Origin: Oceanicola sp.
GTDB lineage: Bacteria > Pseudomonadota > Alphaproteobacteria > Rhodobacterales > Rhodobacteraceae
Direction: 5' to 3'
DNA: 64,000 nt
Assembly (NCBI GenBank): GCA_017792405.1
Contig: CP051231.1
Span: 2,798,062-2,862,061 of the forward strand
The notes beneath the pieces are model-generated. The model was not told where the DNA came from. It saw only the letters and a list, made by a program, of their open reading frames with translations, and ran no database searches. Below, one piece after another: positions 26,960 through 35,631 of this stretch (the stretch's first letter is position 1; every line of letters starts with the position of its first letter). Position numbers and translations under genes: made by a program.

Positions 26960-28204
26960 ATGACCTCAGCCACTAACAAGCGCCGGGTCGCCATCGTGGG
27001 CACCGGGCATCGCGGCACCGGTACGTGGGGCACCGATGCTCCCGCAACCTGCGCCGACGAGATCGAACTCGTCGGCCTGTCCGACCTCAACGCCGCCCGT
27101 CTCGCCGTGGCGCGCGGGCGCACGGCGGGGGAGCCGCAGGTCTCGACCGATCTCGATGAGATGCTCTCCGCCACCAACCCGCACACACTGCTCGTCTGCA
27201 CCCGCGACGACACCCACGCCGGCATCATCGTGAAGGCGCTGGAGGCGGGGATCGACGTGGTCACCGAGAAGCCCATGGCTACAACCGCCGAGGACGTGCG
27301 CGCCATCGTCGAGGCCGAAGCCCGCACCGGCCGCCGGGTGGATGTGGCCTTCAACTACCGCTTCGCGCCGACCTCGCGCAAAATCCGCGAGCTGCTCGCC
27401 TCCGGGCGCATCGGCAAGGTGACCTCCTGCGACTTTCACTGGTATCTCGACACCTCCCACGGCGCCGACTACTTTCGCCGCTGGCATGCCTACAAAAAGA
27501 ACTCCGGCTCGCTCTTCGTCCACAAGGCGACCCACCATTTCGACCTGCTGAACTGGTGGATCGACAGCGACCCGAAGCGGGTCTTCGCCCAAGGCGCGCT
27601 CAACGTCTACGGCCACAACGGCCCGTTCCGCGGCACCCGCTGCAAGGGCTGCGAACATGCGTCCGAATGCCGGTTCTATTGGGATATGAGCGCCAATCCC
27701 GACCTCGATGCGCTCTACGAGGGGCCGTCGGAAGAGGATGGTTACGTGCGGGATGGCTGCGTGTTCCGCGAAGATATTGACATCTACGACACCATGTCGG
27801 CCACCCTCGAATACGAGAACGGCGTGCAGGTGAGCTACTCGCTTAACGCCGCTATGCCGATCGAAGGCTACCACCTCGCCTTCAACGGCACCCATGGCCG
27901 GATCGAGGTGCGCATGCATGAAAAGCAGGCCTTCGATGCGCCGTCCGGGCAAGATGAGATCTTGGTGCTCGGCACTGATCGTTCGGTGGAGCGGATCGTG
28001 GTGGAGCATGGGGCGGGCGGCCACTTTGGCGGCGACCCGCTACTGCATCGTGCGCTCTTCACGCCCGAAAAAGACGACCCCGCAGGCCAGCGGGCCGGCT
28101 CCCGCGCCGGTGCGCTATCGGTCCTCACAGGCGTCGCCGCGACCCGCAGCGCCGAAACCGGCCAGCCGGTGGAGATTGCGCCGCTGCTGGAAGGGGCGGA
28201 ATAG
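26960..28204 (+). CDS. Gfo/Idh/MocA-family oxidoreductase with cysteine cluster
   Basis: A 414-residue dehydrogenase with the Rossmann motif AIVGTGHRGTGTWG, the EKP motif VTEKPMATT (Lys104) and a catalytic-domain stretch VHKATHHFDLLNWWID. An insertion at residues 228-267 has four cysteines, Cys228, Cys231, Cys237 and Cys267 (RCKGCEHASEC, then RDGCVF), which may bind zinc or an iron-sulfur cluster. GGGAGGAG lies 6-7 bases before the ATG. The gene is alone on the plus strand, divergent from tetR and under the same operator as the transporter operon. Confidence 0.92.
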   Translation: MTSATNKRRVAIVGTGHRGTGTWGTDAPATCADEIELVGLSDLNAARLAVARGRTAGEPQVSTDLDEMLSATNPHTLLVCTRDDTHAGIIVKALEAGIDVVTEKPMATTAEDVRAIVEAEARTGRRVDVAFNYRFAPTSRKIRELLASGRIGKVTSCDFHWYLDTSHGADYFRRWHAYKKNSGSLFVHKATHHFDLLNWWIDSDPKRVFAQGALNVYGHNGPFRGTRCKGCEHASECRFYWDMSANPDLDALYEGPSEEDGYVRDGCVFREDIDIYDTMSATLEYENGVQVSYSLNAAMPIEGYHLAFNGTHGRIEVRMHEKQAFDAPSGQDEILVLGTDRSVERIVVEHGAGGHFGGDPLLHRALFTPEKDDPAGQRAGSRAGALSVLTGVAATRSAETGQPVEIAPLLEGAE

Positions 28205-28231
28205 GATCGCACGCGCAGGCGGGCTGACGCC

Positions 28232-29605
28232 TCAGCCGACCCGCCCGCGCCAAACCTCCGCATAGCGGGCCATGTCCGCCGTTCCGTGGTGAACACTGCT
28301 CGCCTGCCGCCCCGCGATGAGACCGCGGCCCACCCCGGGGTGCAGCAGGGCCGCGCCCTCGCTGGTGCCGGTGGCGCTGGTCATTGCATGCACCTCCGCC
28401 CCGCTCGCGGCGGCCAACATGTCGAGATAGCAGGCGTTGCGGGCAAAGGGGCCCTCCACATGGATCGGCCCACGATGCCCGATAAGCCGCAGGCATTCAG
28501 CGGTGACAAGGGCGAGGTAAAAGCCCGCCGCCGCGCTCCGCGCGCCCGAGCCTGCTGGCGGCTCGCCTCCCAGCCACTGCGCCTCATGCCCCTGAAACGG
28601 CCCGCTGCCCGGCACCACCGCGGGCAGCAGCATCACCGCCTCCCGCAAGACCGCCTCGCGCTCGGCAGCAGAAGGTTCAACCTGCGCCCCCGCCATCAGC
28701 AAGTCATGCTCCCGCCCTCCCATGAAGCGGGCGGAAGGCACCGGGTCGCCAAAGGCGTTCACGTTCACCAGTGTGTCGCGCGCCGGATCGAGCGCCACCG
28801 GCGCACCGCCGATGGCCATGGCGATCACCCATGTGCCGGTAGAGACCACGCTGAAGGGCGCCTCCCGCGCGAGCAGATGCGCCAGGAGTGAGGCGTTGGA
28901 ATCGTGGATGCCGCAATAGACCGGTGTGCCAGCCTCCAGCCCCGTCTGTGCCGCGATCTCCGGCAGGACGGTGCCCAGCACCTCCCCCGGCTGCCGCGTC
29001 GGCGCCAGCAGCCCAGAAATGCCGAGCCGCTCAACAAGGCTCGATGGTGCGCCGCTGAAGGGGTTCCACAGGTCGGTGTGGCAGCCCAGCGAGGTCACAT
29101 CGCTGGCCGCAACCCCGGTGAGCCGATAGCCCCAGTATTGCGGGTAGGTCACGATATGGCGCACCCGTGCTTTCAGCCCCGGATCCTCGCTGAACTGCCA
29201 GAAAAGCTGCGCCCCGAGGTTCAGCCCTGTTCCGAGCCGGGGCGCGCCAGTCTCGGCAAACGCAGGGCGGATCGCGTCATACTCCGCCGCCAGCCCGTCC
29301 GGGCCTGTATGCTCGTAGTCGAGGATCGGCGCGGCCAGCGCCCCGCCCTCGCCGATAAGCGCCGCCGAAGCGCCATGAGTCGTGACCGAGATCGCATCCA
29401 CCCCATGCGCGGCCTGAAACTGCGCCAGCCCCTCCAGCAGAAAGGCCCAATGCCGCTCCACGTCGAAATGCGGCCAAGGCGGGCCGGGCAGCACTCTGTT
29501 GGGGCGGGTCAGCACCGCCACCTCGGCAAGGCTCTCCAGATCGACCAGCGCCAGCTTTGCGTTGGTCTTGCCAATGTCGATGACGGCGATGTGCCCGGCG
29601 GTCAT
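28232..29605 (-). CDS. rhaK: L-rhamnulokinase (FGGY family, RhaK)
   Basis: A 457-residue sugar kinase phosphorylating L-rhamnulose to rhamnulose 1-phosphate. The N-terminal phosphate-binding motif is [15 protein letters not shown], and the second domain has [15 protein letters not shown] and [13 protein letters not shown], as in FGGY kinases. Its ATG overlaps the stop of the mutarotase gene. It is the last gene of a set ordered rhaR-S-T-P-Q-U-K, which matches the Rhizobium leguminosarum rhamnose operon, where RhaK is also needed for uptake. Confidence 0.9.
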   Translation of the reverse strand: MTAGHIAVIDIGKTNAKLALVDLESLAEVAVLTRPNRVLPGPPWPHFDVERHWAFLLEGLAQFQAAHGVDAISVTTHGASAALIGEGGALAAPILDYEHTGPDGLAAEYDAIRPAFAETGAPRLGTGLNLGAQLFWQFSEDPGLKARVRHIVTYPQYWGYRLTGVAASDVTSLGCHTDLWNPFSGAPSSLVERLGISGLLAPTRQPGEVLGTVLPEIAAQTGLEAGTPVYCGIHDSNASLLAHLLAREAPFSVVSTGTWVIAMAIGGAPVALDPARDTLVNVNAFGDPVPSARFMGGREHDLLMAGAQVEPSAAEREAVLREAVMLLPAVVPGSGPFQGHEAQWLGGEPPAGSGARSAAAGFYLALVTAECLRLIGHRGPIHVEGPFARNACYLDMLAAASGAEVHAMTSATGTSEGAALLHPGVGRGLIAGRQASSVHHGTADMARYAEVWRGRVG

Positions 29606-29916
29606 GGCATGTGAAAAACGGGCGTCAGCGGCACCGCCACCGGCTCGTTGTGTGGCTTCGTTTCCATGATGTCCGCCATATGCGCCCACCACTTCTGCAT
29701 AATCGCATGGCCCGGCAGTGCATCCATCCCGTGATCGTCGGTGCGCCATAGCACGCCAAAGAGCAGGCCCGTCTCCTCATCGAGATGGATTGAGTAGTCA
29801 CTGACCCCGGCCTCTTTCAGCAGCGTCACCAGCTCGGGCCAGATCTCGTCATGCCGTTTCTTATACTCCTCCCGGCACCCGGGGTTGAGCTTCATCCTGA
29901 AGGCGTATTTCTCCAT
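29602..29916 (-). CDS. rhaM: L-rhamnose mutarotase
   Basis: A 104-residue enzyme, exactly the usual length, interconverting alpha and beta L-rhamnose. Conserved residues of E. coli RhaM (YiiL) are present: His22 in KKRH, IWPEL just after it, a tyrosine in DYSIHLD, and the tryptophan pair in QKWWAHM. In Rhizobium the same gene is called rhaU. It lies between the permease rhaQ (11 bases upstream) and rhaK (overlapping). Confidence 0.94.
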   Translation of the reverse strand: MEKYAFRMKLNPGCREEYKKRHDEIWPELVTLLKEAGVSDYSIHLDEETGLLFGVLWRTDDHGMDALPGHAIMQKWWAHMADIMETKPHNEPVAVPLTPVFHMP

Positions 29917-29927
29917 GTCACTCCCCC

Positions 29928-30929
29928 TCAGGCCCGCGCCACGCGGCGGCGCCACTTTTCCCACAGCCGGGGCAGCGCGATCACCCCGATCAGCAGCAGG
30001 CCGATCATGATCGACATCACGATGCCCGGCACGTTGAGCAGGCCCAGCCCGAAGGTGACCAGCCCCATGACGAAGGCGGCGATCACCACGCCGGGGATGC
30101 TGCCCGATCCGCCGAGGATGTTCACCCCGCCCAGCACCACCATCGTCACCACCTCCAGCTCCCAACCGAAGGCGATGGAAGGCCGGGTGGAGCCGAGCCG
30201 CGAGGTCAGGCACACCGCCGCCACCCCGGCCATCAGCCCGGTGAGCAGGAACAGAATGAACTTCACCCGCGCCACCCTTATGCCCGAAAACAGCGCGCCG
30301 GTGGGGTTGTTGCCAATGGCATAGACGGCGCGGCCAAAGTTGGTCTTGTGCAGCACCACGCCGTAGATCACCGCGAGCAGGGCAAAGAGCACCAGCTCAA
30401 AGGAGATCACCCAGAACACGTAGCCCTGCCCGAAGAAGGCAAAATCCGCCGGGTAGCCCTTGTAGACCTGATCGCCCAGAACGATGTAGCTGATCCCCCG
30501 GAACAGGCTCATGGTGCCGATCGTCACCACGATCGAGGGCAGCCCGAGCCGGGTGACGAGCACCGCGTTGAACGCGCCACAGGCCAGCCCCGTGGTCAGC
30601 CCGATCAGCACCAACCCCGGCGTGCCCACGCCAAACTGCACCGCCGCGCCCATCGCCGTGGAGGCCAGCGCGATGATCGCGGCCACGCTCAGGTCGATCT
30701 CGCCCGAGATGATGAGCAGCGCCATGGCAAAGGCGATCATCGCCTTTTCGGTGAAGTTGAAGGTCGCGTCCGAGAGGTTCCACGCGTTCAGAAAGTAGGG
30801 CGAGGCAAAGCTGTTGGCGATGAAGATCGCCACCGCCACCAGCAGCAGCAAGCTCTCCCAGCTCTTCAGCCGCGCCTCCAGCGGTGAGCGCAGCCGGTCG
30901 GGGATGTGCCGTGTCGTCGTCTCGCTCAT
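29928..30929 (-). CDS. rhaQ: Rhamnose ABC transporter permease RhaQ
   Basis: A 333-residue RbsC-type permease with 8-10 hydrophobic helices, e.g. [21 protein letters not shown] near the N-terminus, and the conserved motifs [15 protein letters not shown] and [16 protein letters not shown]. It overlaps the other permease gene by 4 bases. Together the two form the channel of a CUT2-type importer for L-rhamnose. Confidence 0.92.
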   Translation of the reverse strand: MSETTTRHIPDRLRSPLEARLKSWESLLLLVAVAIFIANSFASPYFLNAWNLSDATFNFTEKAMIAFAMALLIISGEIDLSVAAIIALASTAMGAAVQFGVGTPGLVLIGLTTGLACGAFNAVLVTRLGLPSIVVTIGTMSLFRGISYIVLGDQVYKGYPADFAFFGQGYVFWVISFELVLFALLAVIYGVVLHKTNFGRAVYAIGNNPTGALFSGIRVARVKFILFLLTGLMAGVAAVCLTSRLGSTRPSIAFGWELEVVTMVVLGGVNILGGSGSIPGVVIAAFVMGLVTFGLGLLNVPGIVMSIMIGLLLIGVIALPRLWEKWRRRVARA

Positions 30930-31909
30930 GCCGCCTGCTCCGCCGATTTGAGGATGATCCGCCCCTTCACCCGCGCCGCGCGGGCATTGACCGCAACCGC
31001 GATGATGATCGCCGCGCCGGAGATGGCGAGCTGCCAGAACGGCGAGATATCGACCACCGGCAGCGCGTTCTTGATGACGCCGAGAAAGAGCGCGCCCAGC
31101 AGCGCCCCGCCCACCGTGCCCACACCGCCCGCAATGGAGATGCCGCCGATGACGCAGGCCGCCACCACATCGAGCTCGAAGCCCCCGGCGATATCGACAT
31201 AGGCCACCGCGTAGCGCGAGACCCAGAGGTAGCCGGTGATCCCGGCCAGCGCGCCCGAGATGGTGAACGCCCAGAACTGCGTGCGGCCCACGTCCAGCCC
31301 GGTATAGACCGCCGCATGGGGGTTGCCGCCCACCGCGTAGAAGGCGCGGCCAAGCCGGGTGCGGGTCATCACCACGGCAAAGACGGCGACCGCCACCAGC
31401 GCCACCCAGCTGAGCATCGGCAGGCCCAGAAGCTCCGCCCGGGGGAAGGCCTTGAATCCTTCGCTCATCTCATGGCTGTTCACCCATTTGCCGTCCGAGA
31501 TCAAAAAGATGATGCCCCGGAAAATGGTCATCGTGCCCAACGTCACCACGATGGGCGGGATTTGCAGCTTCCAGACCAGCAGGCCGTTGACCATGCCCAT
31601 CAGCGTGCCCAGCGCCAGCGCTACGGCGAGGATCACCGCCACCGGCACGCCCGGGAAGCTGACGTTGATCATCGCCACCACCATACCGGTCAGCGCGAGG
31701 TTGGCGGCGACCGACAGGTCAATGCACTTGGTCAGGATCACGATCATCTGGCCGATGGCGAGCAGGATCAGCGGCGAGGTGTCGTTGAACACATGCGCAA
31801 GGTTGCCCGGCGCGATGAAGCCCGGAAAGCGCGTGGCGATCAGCGCCAGCAGCACCGCGATGGCCCCCAGAAGGAGCGCCTCGCGCGATGAAATCAGGCG
31901 TTGCAACAT
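30926..31909 (-). CDS. rhaP: Rhamnose ABC transporter permease RhaP
   Basis: A 327-residue RbsC-type membrane protein with the characteristic CIDLSVAANLALTGM segment and CVIGGISIAGGVGTVGG near the C-terminus. The ATG at 31909 follows GAGGTG and lies 16 bases after the rhaT stop; a longer form from 31951 would run into rhaT. Partner of RhaQ. Confidence 0.92.
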   Translation of the reverse strand: MLQRLISSREALLLGAIAVLLALIATRFPGFIAPGNLAHVFNDTSPLILLAIGQMIVILTKCIDLSVAANLALTGMVVAMINVSFPGVPVAVILAVALALGTLMGMVNGLLVWKLQIPPIVVTLGTMTIFRGIIFLISDGKWVNSHEMSEGFKAFPRAELLGLPMLSWVALVAVAVFAVVMTRTRLGRAFYAVGGNPHAAVYTGLDVGRTQFWAFTISGALAGITGYLWVSRYAVAYVDIAGGFELDVVAACVIGGISIAGGVGTVGGALLGALFLGVIKNALPVVDISPFWQLAISGAAIIIAVAVNARAARVKGRIILKSAEQAA

Positions 31910-31925
31910 GGCGCCCACCTCGCTC

Positions 31926-33464
31926 TCAAATGCCCGCCGCGTGGCGAACAAGGGTTTCAGGGGTCAGGTCGTCGCCCTCCAACTCGGCGGCAATCCGGCC
32001 TTCGCGCATCACGATCACCCGGTCCGACATGCCGAGGATCTCGGGGATCTCGGAGCTGACCATGATCACCGCCAGCCCCTGCGCGGCCAGCTCGGCCATG
32101 AACTCATGCACCGCCGCCTTGGAGCCGATGTCGATGCCCTTGGTCGGCTCGTCGAGGATGATCACCCGTGGCTTGGTTGCGAGCCACTTGGCGATCACCA
32201 CCTTCTGCTGGTTGCCGCCCGAGAGGCTGCCCACCGGGGTATCCAGCGAGGCCGCCCGTAGGTCGAGCCGCTCGGTATACTCGCGCGCCAGCCGGAACTC
32301 CTCGGCCAGCTTCAGAAAGCCCCGGCGCGAGGTGCGGCCCAGTGAAGGCAGCGTGACGTTCTGAAAGATCGGCATGGCGGTGATCGCGCCCTGCTGGCCC
32401 CGGTCCTCCGGCACGTAGACGATGCCCTGCGCAATCGCCTCGGCGGGCGAGCGCACAACGGCCAGCTCCCCCTCGATCTTCGTCACCCCCTTGGAGGGGC
32501 GGGTAATGCCGAAGAGCGCCTGCATGAACTCCGAGCGCCCCGCGCCCACCAGCCCGTAAAAGCCAAGGATCTCGCCGCGCTTGAGCGAAAAGCCGATCTC
32601 GTCAAATTCGGTCGGGTGACTGTAGCCCACGACCTGAAGCACCTCTTCGCCCGGGGCGCTCTGCCGGTCGGGGAAGACCTGACTCACATCGCGGCCGACC
32701 ATCATCTTGACCAGCGCCGCCTCGTCGATCTCCGAGATCAGCCCGTCCCCGATGAACTGCCCGTCGCGGAACACGGTGTAACGGTCCGCGATGCGGAAGA
32801 TCTCGTCGAACTTGTGGCTGATGAACAAGATCGCCTTGCCCTGTGCCTTCAGCTTCTCGACCAGCTCGTAAAGCTCCTCGATCTCCTTGTGAGAGAGCGC
32901 AGCGGTCGGCTCATCCATGATCACCACGCGGGCATCGACAGAGAGCGCGCGGGCGATGGCGACAAGGTGCTTGTTGGCGATGCCGAGGTCGCGCAGCCGG
33001 GTCGCCGGGTCGATCTCGGCGCCGATGCCGCGCAAGATCTCGCCCGCCCGCGCCTGCATGCTGCGCCAGTCGATCAGGCCAAACCGCCAGCGCGGGGCAT
33101 GGCCCAAAAAGATGTTCTCGGCGACCGAAAGCTCGTCAAACAGCACGGTCTCCTGATGGATTGCCGTCACCCCGGAGCGGGCCGCATCCTGCGCTGTAGG
33201 GAACTGTACAGGAGCGCCATCCACCAGAATGGCGCCGCCGTCCGGCTGGTAGATACCCGTGAGGGTCTTCACCACGGTCGATTTGCCCGCCCCGTTCTCG
33301 CCCACCAGCGCCGTCACCTCGCCCGAGTAGAGCCGAAGCGACACGCCATCGAGCGCCTTCACACCGGGGAAGGCCTTGGTGATGCCCTCCAGCGCCAACA
33401 CGGGGGTGCCGGCGGCGTGTGCCTGATCGGCTGGGGCTTGATCGGCCTGGAAATGCATCAGCAT
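31926..33464 (-). CDS. rhaT: Rhamnose ABC transporter ATP-binding protein RhaT (tandem ATPase)
   Basis: A ~512-residue tandem ATPase of the RbsA/CUT2 type. The first half has a full Walker A (GENGAGKST) and Walker B (VVIMDEPTAAL); the second half has a degenerate P-loop (GFYGLVGAGRSE) but an intact signature [15 protein letters not shown], the normal state for this family. The start is uncertain: ATG at 33464 has GGAG upstream, with ATGs at 33506 and 33458 as alternatives. The gene is separated from rhaS by a stable hairpin. Confidence 0.9.
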   Translation of the reverse strand: MLMHFQADQAPADQAHAAGTPVLALEGITKAFPGVKALDGVSLRLYSGEVTALVGENGAGKSTVVKTLTGIYQPDGGAILVDGAPVQFPTAQDAARSGVTAIHQETVLFDELSVAENIFLGHAPRWRFGLIDWRSMQARAGEILRGIGAEIDPATRLRDLGIANKHLVAIARALSVDARVVIMDEPTAALSHKEIEELYELVEKLKAQGKAILFISHKFDEIFRIADRYTVFRDGQFIGDGLISEIDEAALVKMMVGRDVSQVFPDRQSAPGEEVLQVVGYSHPTEFDEIGFSLKRGEILGFYGLVGAGRSEFMQALFGITRPSKGVTKIEGELAVVRSPAEAIAQGIVYVPEDRGQQGAITAMPIFQNVTLPSLGRTSRRGFLKLAEEFRLAREYTERLDLRAASLDTPVGSLSGGNQQKVVIAKWLATKPRVIILDEPTKGIDIGSKAAVHEFMAELAAQGLAVIMVSSEIPEILGMSDRVIVMREGRIAAELEGDDLTPETLVRHAAGI

Positions 33465-33564
33465 GCCCGCTCCATCGGGGCCCGCGCGGGAGCCCGTGTT
33501 AACCATGTGCGATTGCGCGAATGGTCCGGCGTGCAGGGCCTTGCCCCGCCGGCCAGACGGATCA

Positions 33565-33592
33565 CCCCGGCGCAGGCCAAGCCGCGCCGGGG
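33565..33592 (-). terminator. Stable hairpin between rhaS and rhaT
   Basis: A perfect 9-bp stem (CCCCGGCGC/GCGCCGGGG) with a 10-base loop begins about ten bases after the rhaS stop. There is no T-run, so partial termination or protection of the rhaS mRNA end is more likely than full termination. That would give more binding protein than ATPase and permeases. Confidence 0.5.
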
Positions 33593-33601
33593 CTGAGCCG
33601 A

Positions 33602-34603
33602 TCAGAAGATCGATTTGAACTCGTCGATGTTCGAGCTGTCGTAAACGAACGGGTCGGCCATCGCGCCCGAGGTCGTCTCATCCAGCGTCACCTCGCCCAT
33701 GCGACCCATCGGGATGGACGCGCCCGGCTCGGCAGTGGCCGCGCCCGAGGCGAGGGCATGGGCGATCATCGTGGCCGAGTAGCCAAGGTCGATCGGGTTC
33801 CAGATCGCGAAGGACTTCGAGGCACCGCTCTCGATGGCACCAGCCATCTCGGAGGGCAGGCCAAGGCCGGTCACGTTGATCTCGCCCGCCTTGCCGGCAT
33901 CCTGCACCGCCTGCGCGGCCGCCACGATGCCCACCGAGGTCGGCGCGATGATGGCGTCGAGGTCGGGGTAGGACTGCATGAGGCCCTGCGCCTCGCGGTA
34001 GGACTTGTCGGCAAGGTCATCGCCATAGACGGTGCCCACCACCTCGATGCCCGGATAGTCCGGCAGCACCTTGTTCATCTCTTCGATCCAGATGTTCTGG
34101 TTCGTCGCCGTGGCAGAGGCCGAGAGCACGGCCACCTGCCCGCCGTCCGGCAGGTGATCGGCAGCCAGCTTGATGATCATGTTGCCAATGAGCGGGTTGG
34201 ACGAGGGGTTGAGGTGCATTGAGCGGCCCTCTTCGGCCACGCCGCTATCCCACGAGATCACGGTGATGCCACGCTGCTGCGCCTTTTTCAGCGCAGGCAC
34301 CAGAGCGTCGGGGTCGTTGGCGGAGATCGCGATGGCATCGACGCCCTGCGCGATCAGCGCGTTGATCACCTCGATCTGGCCCTCGGCGGTGGTATCGGTG
34401 GGGCCGGTATAGATGATCTCCACATTGCCCAGCTCGCCCGCGGCCTCTTCGGCCCCCTTGGCGGCGGCCTCGAAAAAGCCGATGCCCAGCGCCTTGACCA
34501 CCAGCGCGATGCGCATGTTGTCCTGCGCCATCGCGCTGGTGCCCATGAGGCTGACAGCGAGGCTGGCGCCTGCGAGAAGTTTGGTAAAGTTGCGACGGAT
34601 CAT
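33602..34603 (-). CDS. rhaS: Rhamnose ABC transporter substrate-binding protein RhaS
   Basis: A 333-residue periplasmic binding protein of the ribose-binding type. The signal peptide is in the first ~26 residues (hydrophobic core LLAGASLAVSLMG, cleavage after AMAQ). The mature domain has the CUT2-type features IEVINALIAQGVDAIAISANDPDAL and VISWDSGV. GGGAGG precedes the ATG at 34603. It follows the regulator gene by 38 bases and precedes the transporter genes. Confidence 0.93.
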   Translation of the reverse strand: MIRRNFTKLLAGASLAVSLMGTSAMAQDNMRIALVVKALGIGFFEAAAKGAEEAAGELGNVEIIYTGPTDTTAEGQIEVINALIAQGVDAIAISANDPDALVPALKKAQQRGITVISWDSGVAEEGRSMHLNPSSNPLIGNMIIKLAADHLPDGGQVAVLSASATATNQNIWIEEMNKVLPDYPGIEVVGTVYGDDLADKSYREAQGLMQSYPDLDAIIAPTSVGIVAAAQAVQDAGKAGEINVTGLGLPSEMAGAIESGASKSFAIWNPIDLGYSATMIAHALASGAATAEPGASIPMGRMGEVTLDETTSGAMADPFVYDSSNIDEFKSIF

Positions 34604-34641
34604 GGTTTCCTCCCTGAGATCACGATGCATGTTCCGGCGGG

Positions 34642-35442
34642 TCAGCCCGCCTCTTCCTGCTGGGCCGCGCCACTCTGCGCGACGATCAGCGTCACCTCTG
34701 CCGCCTCAAGCATGGCGGCGGCCTTGTCGGGGATCCCCTCGTCGGTGATCACCGTGTCGATCCGGGTCAGCGGGCACAGCACAAGGCTGGACCGGTTGGC
34801 GAACTTTGAACTGTCCACCAGCACCACCAGCTCGTCGGCCTGCCCGATCAGCTTCTGTTCGGCCTGAATCAGCAGCGGGTCGGCTTCCATCAGCCCCAGC
34901 GGGCCGAGGCCTTGGGCGCCCATGAACATCCGGCGGGCATAGAAATTGCGGGTCACGTCATTGTCGAAGGGCGACAGGATGATGTTCTGCTCGCGGTAAA
35001 TGACCCCGCCCGACAGCATCACCGTGTTCTTTGAGTGCTTCAGCAAGTGCTCGGCGATGGGGAACGAGTTGGTGAACACCTGACACCGGCGCGAGGCCAA
35101 CGGATGCACCATCTGAAAGGTCGTCGTGCCCCCGTTGATGATGATCGAGTCGCCATCGTCGCACAGTTCCACCGCCGCGCGGGCAATCGCCTGCTTTTCG
35201 TGGCTGTGCATGGTTTCGCTGACGGCAAAGGGCCGCCCGGCCAGCCCGACGAATTGCGGCGGCGTGATCGCCTCCGCCCCGCCCCGCACCCGGCGCAGCT
35301 TCTTTTGCGCATCGAGCGCGGCGATGTCACGGCGGATCGTGGCTTCGGAGGCTTCGGTCAGGTTGCACAGGTCCACCACCGTCACGACCGGCCGGTCCTG
35401 AACGGCGGAAAGGATGATCCTGTGGCGTTCCTTCTCGTGCAT
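34642..35442 (-). CDS. rhaR: DeoR-family transcriptional regulator of the rhamnose locus (RhaR)
   Basis: A 266-residue DeoR-type repressor with an N-terminal helix-turn-helix (VVTVVDLCNLTEASEATIRRDIAALD, residues ~17-42) and a sugar-phosphate-isomerase-like effector domain with INGGTTTFQMVHPLA and the KFANRSSLVLCPL segment. GGGAGGT precedes the ATG at 35442. As first gene of the operon it is likely autoregulated through the mirrored operators at 35486-35562; the inducer would be a rhamnose pathway intermediate. Confidence 0.9.
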   Translation of the reverse strand: MHEKERHRIILSAVQDRPVVTVVDLCNLTEASEATIRRDIAALDAQKKLRRVRGGAEAITPPQFVGLAGRPFAVSETMHSHEKQAIARAAVELCDDGDSIIINGGTTTFQMVHPLASRRCQVFTNSFPIAEHLLKHSKNTVMLSGGVIYREQNIILSPFDNDVTRNFYARRMFMGAQGLGPLGLMEADPLLIQAEQKLIGQADELVVLVDSSKFANRSSLVLCPLTRIDTVITDEGIPDKAAAMLEAAEVTLIVAQSGAAQQEEAG

Positions 35443-35485
35443 TGGCACCTCCCGTTGAGCAGCGAGATTTGCCGGATTCGGTGGG

Positions 35486-35516
35486 CTTGTCAATCATTAC
35501 CGATCACAAACAATCA
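35486..35516 (-). promoter_or_regulatory. RhaR operator/promoter, minus-strand copy
   Basis: Read on the minus strand, this 31-base block starts TGATTGTTTGTGATCGG and ends in ATGATTGACAAG. It is a mirror copy of the block at 35532-35562 (about 25 of 31 bases identical). The TTGACA in its end (35488-35493) would be the -35 box of the rhaRSTPQUK operon. Confidence 0.65.
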
Positions 35517-35531
35517 TTCTGCGCCGCAGCG

Positions 35532-35562
35532 TGATTGGTTTTGATCGTTTGAGATTGACAAT
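35532..35562 (+). promoter_or_regulatory. RhaR operator/promoter, plus-strand copy
   Basis: The block starts TGATTGGTTTTGATCG and ends with GAGATTGACAAT, including a TTGACA (35555-35560) that could be the -35 box for rhaD. Both blocks contain TGATTG and TGATCG repeats, the kind of tandem half-sites bound by DeoR-family proteins. The copies are separated by 15 bases. Confidence 0.65.
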
Positions 35563-35631
35563 CCGCCGCAGCGCCGTCAGGTTCCCGGCGAGGAACAGGC
35601 GCTGACTGCGGGCGCCCATCGGGAGGATGCC

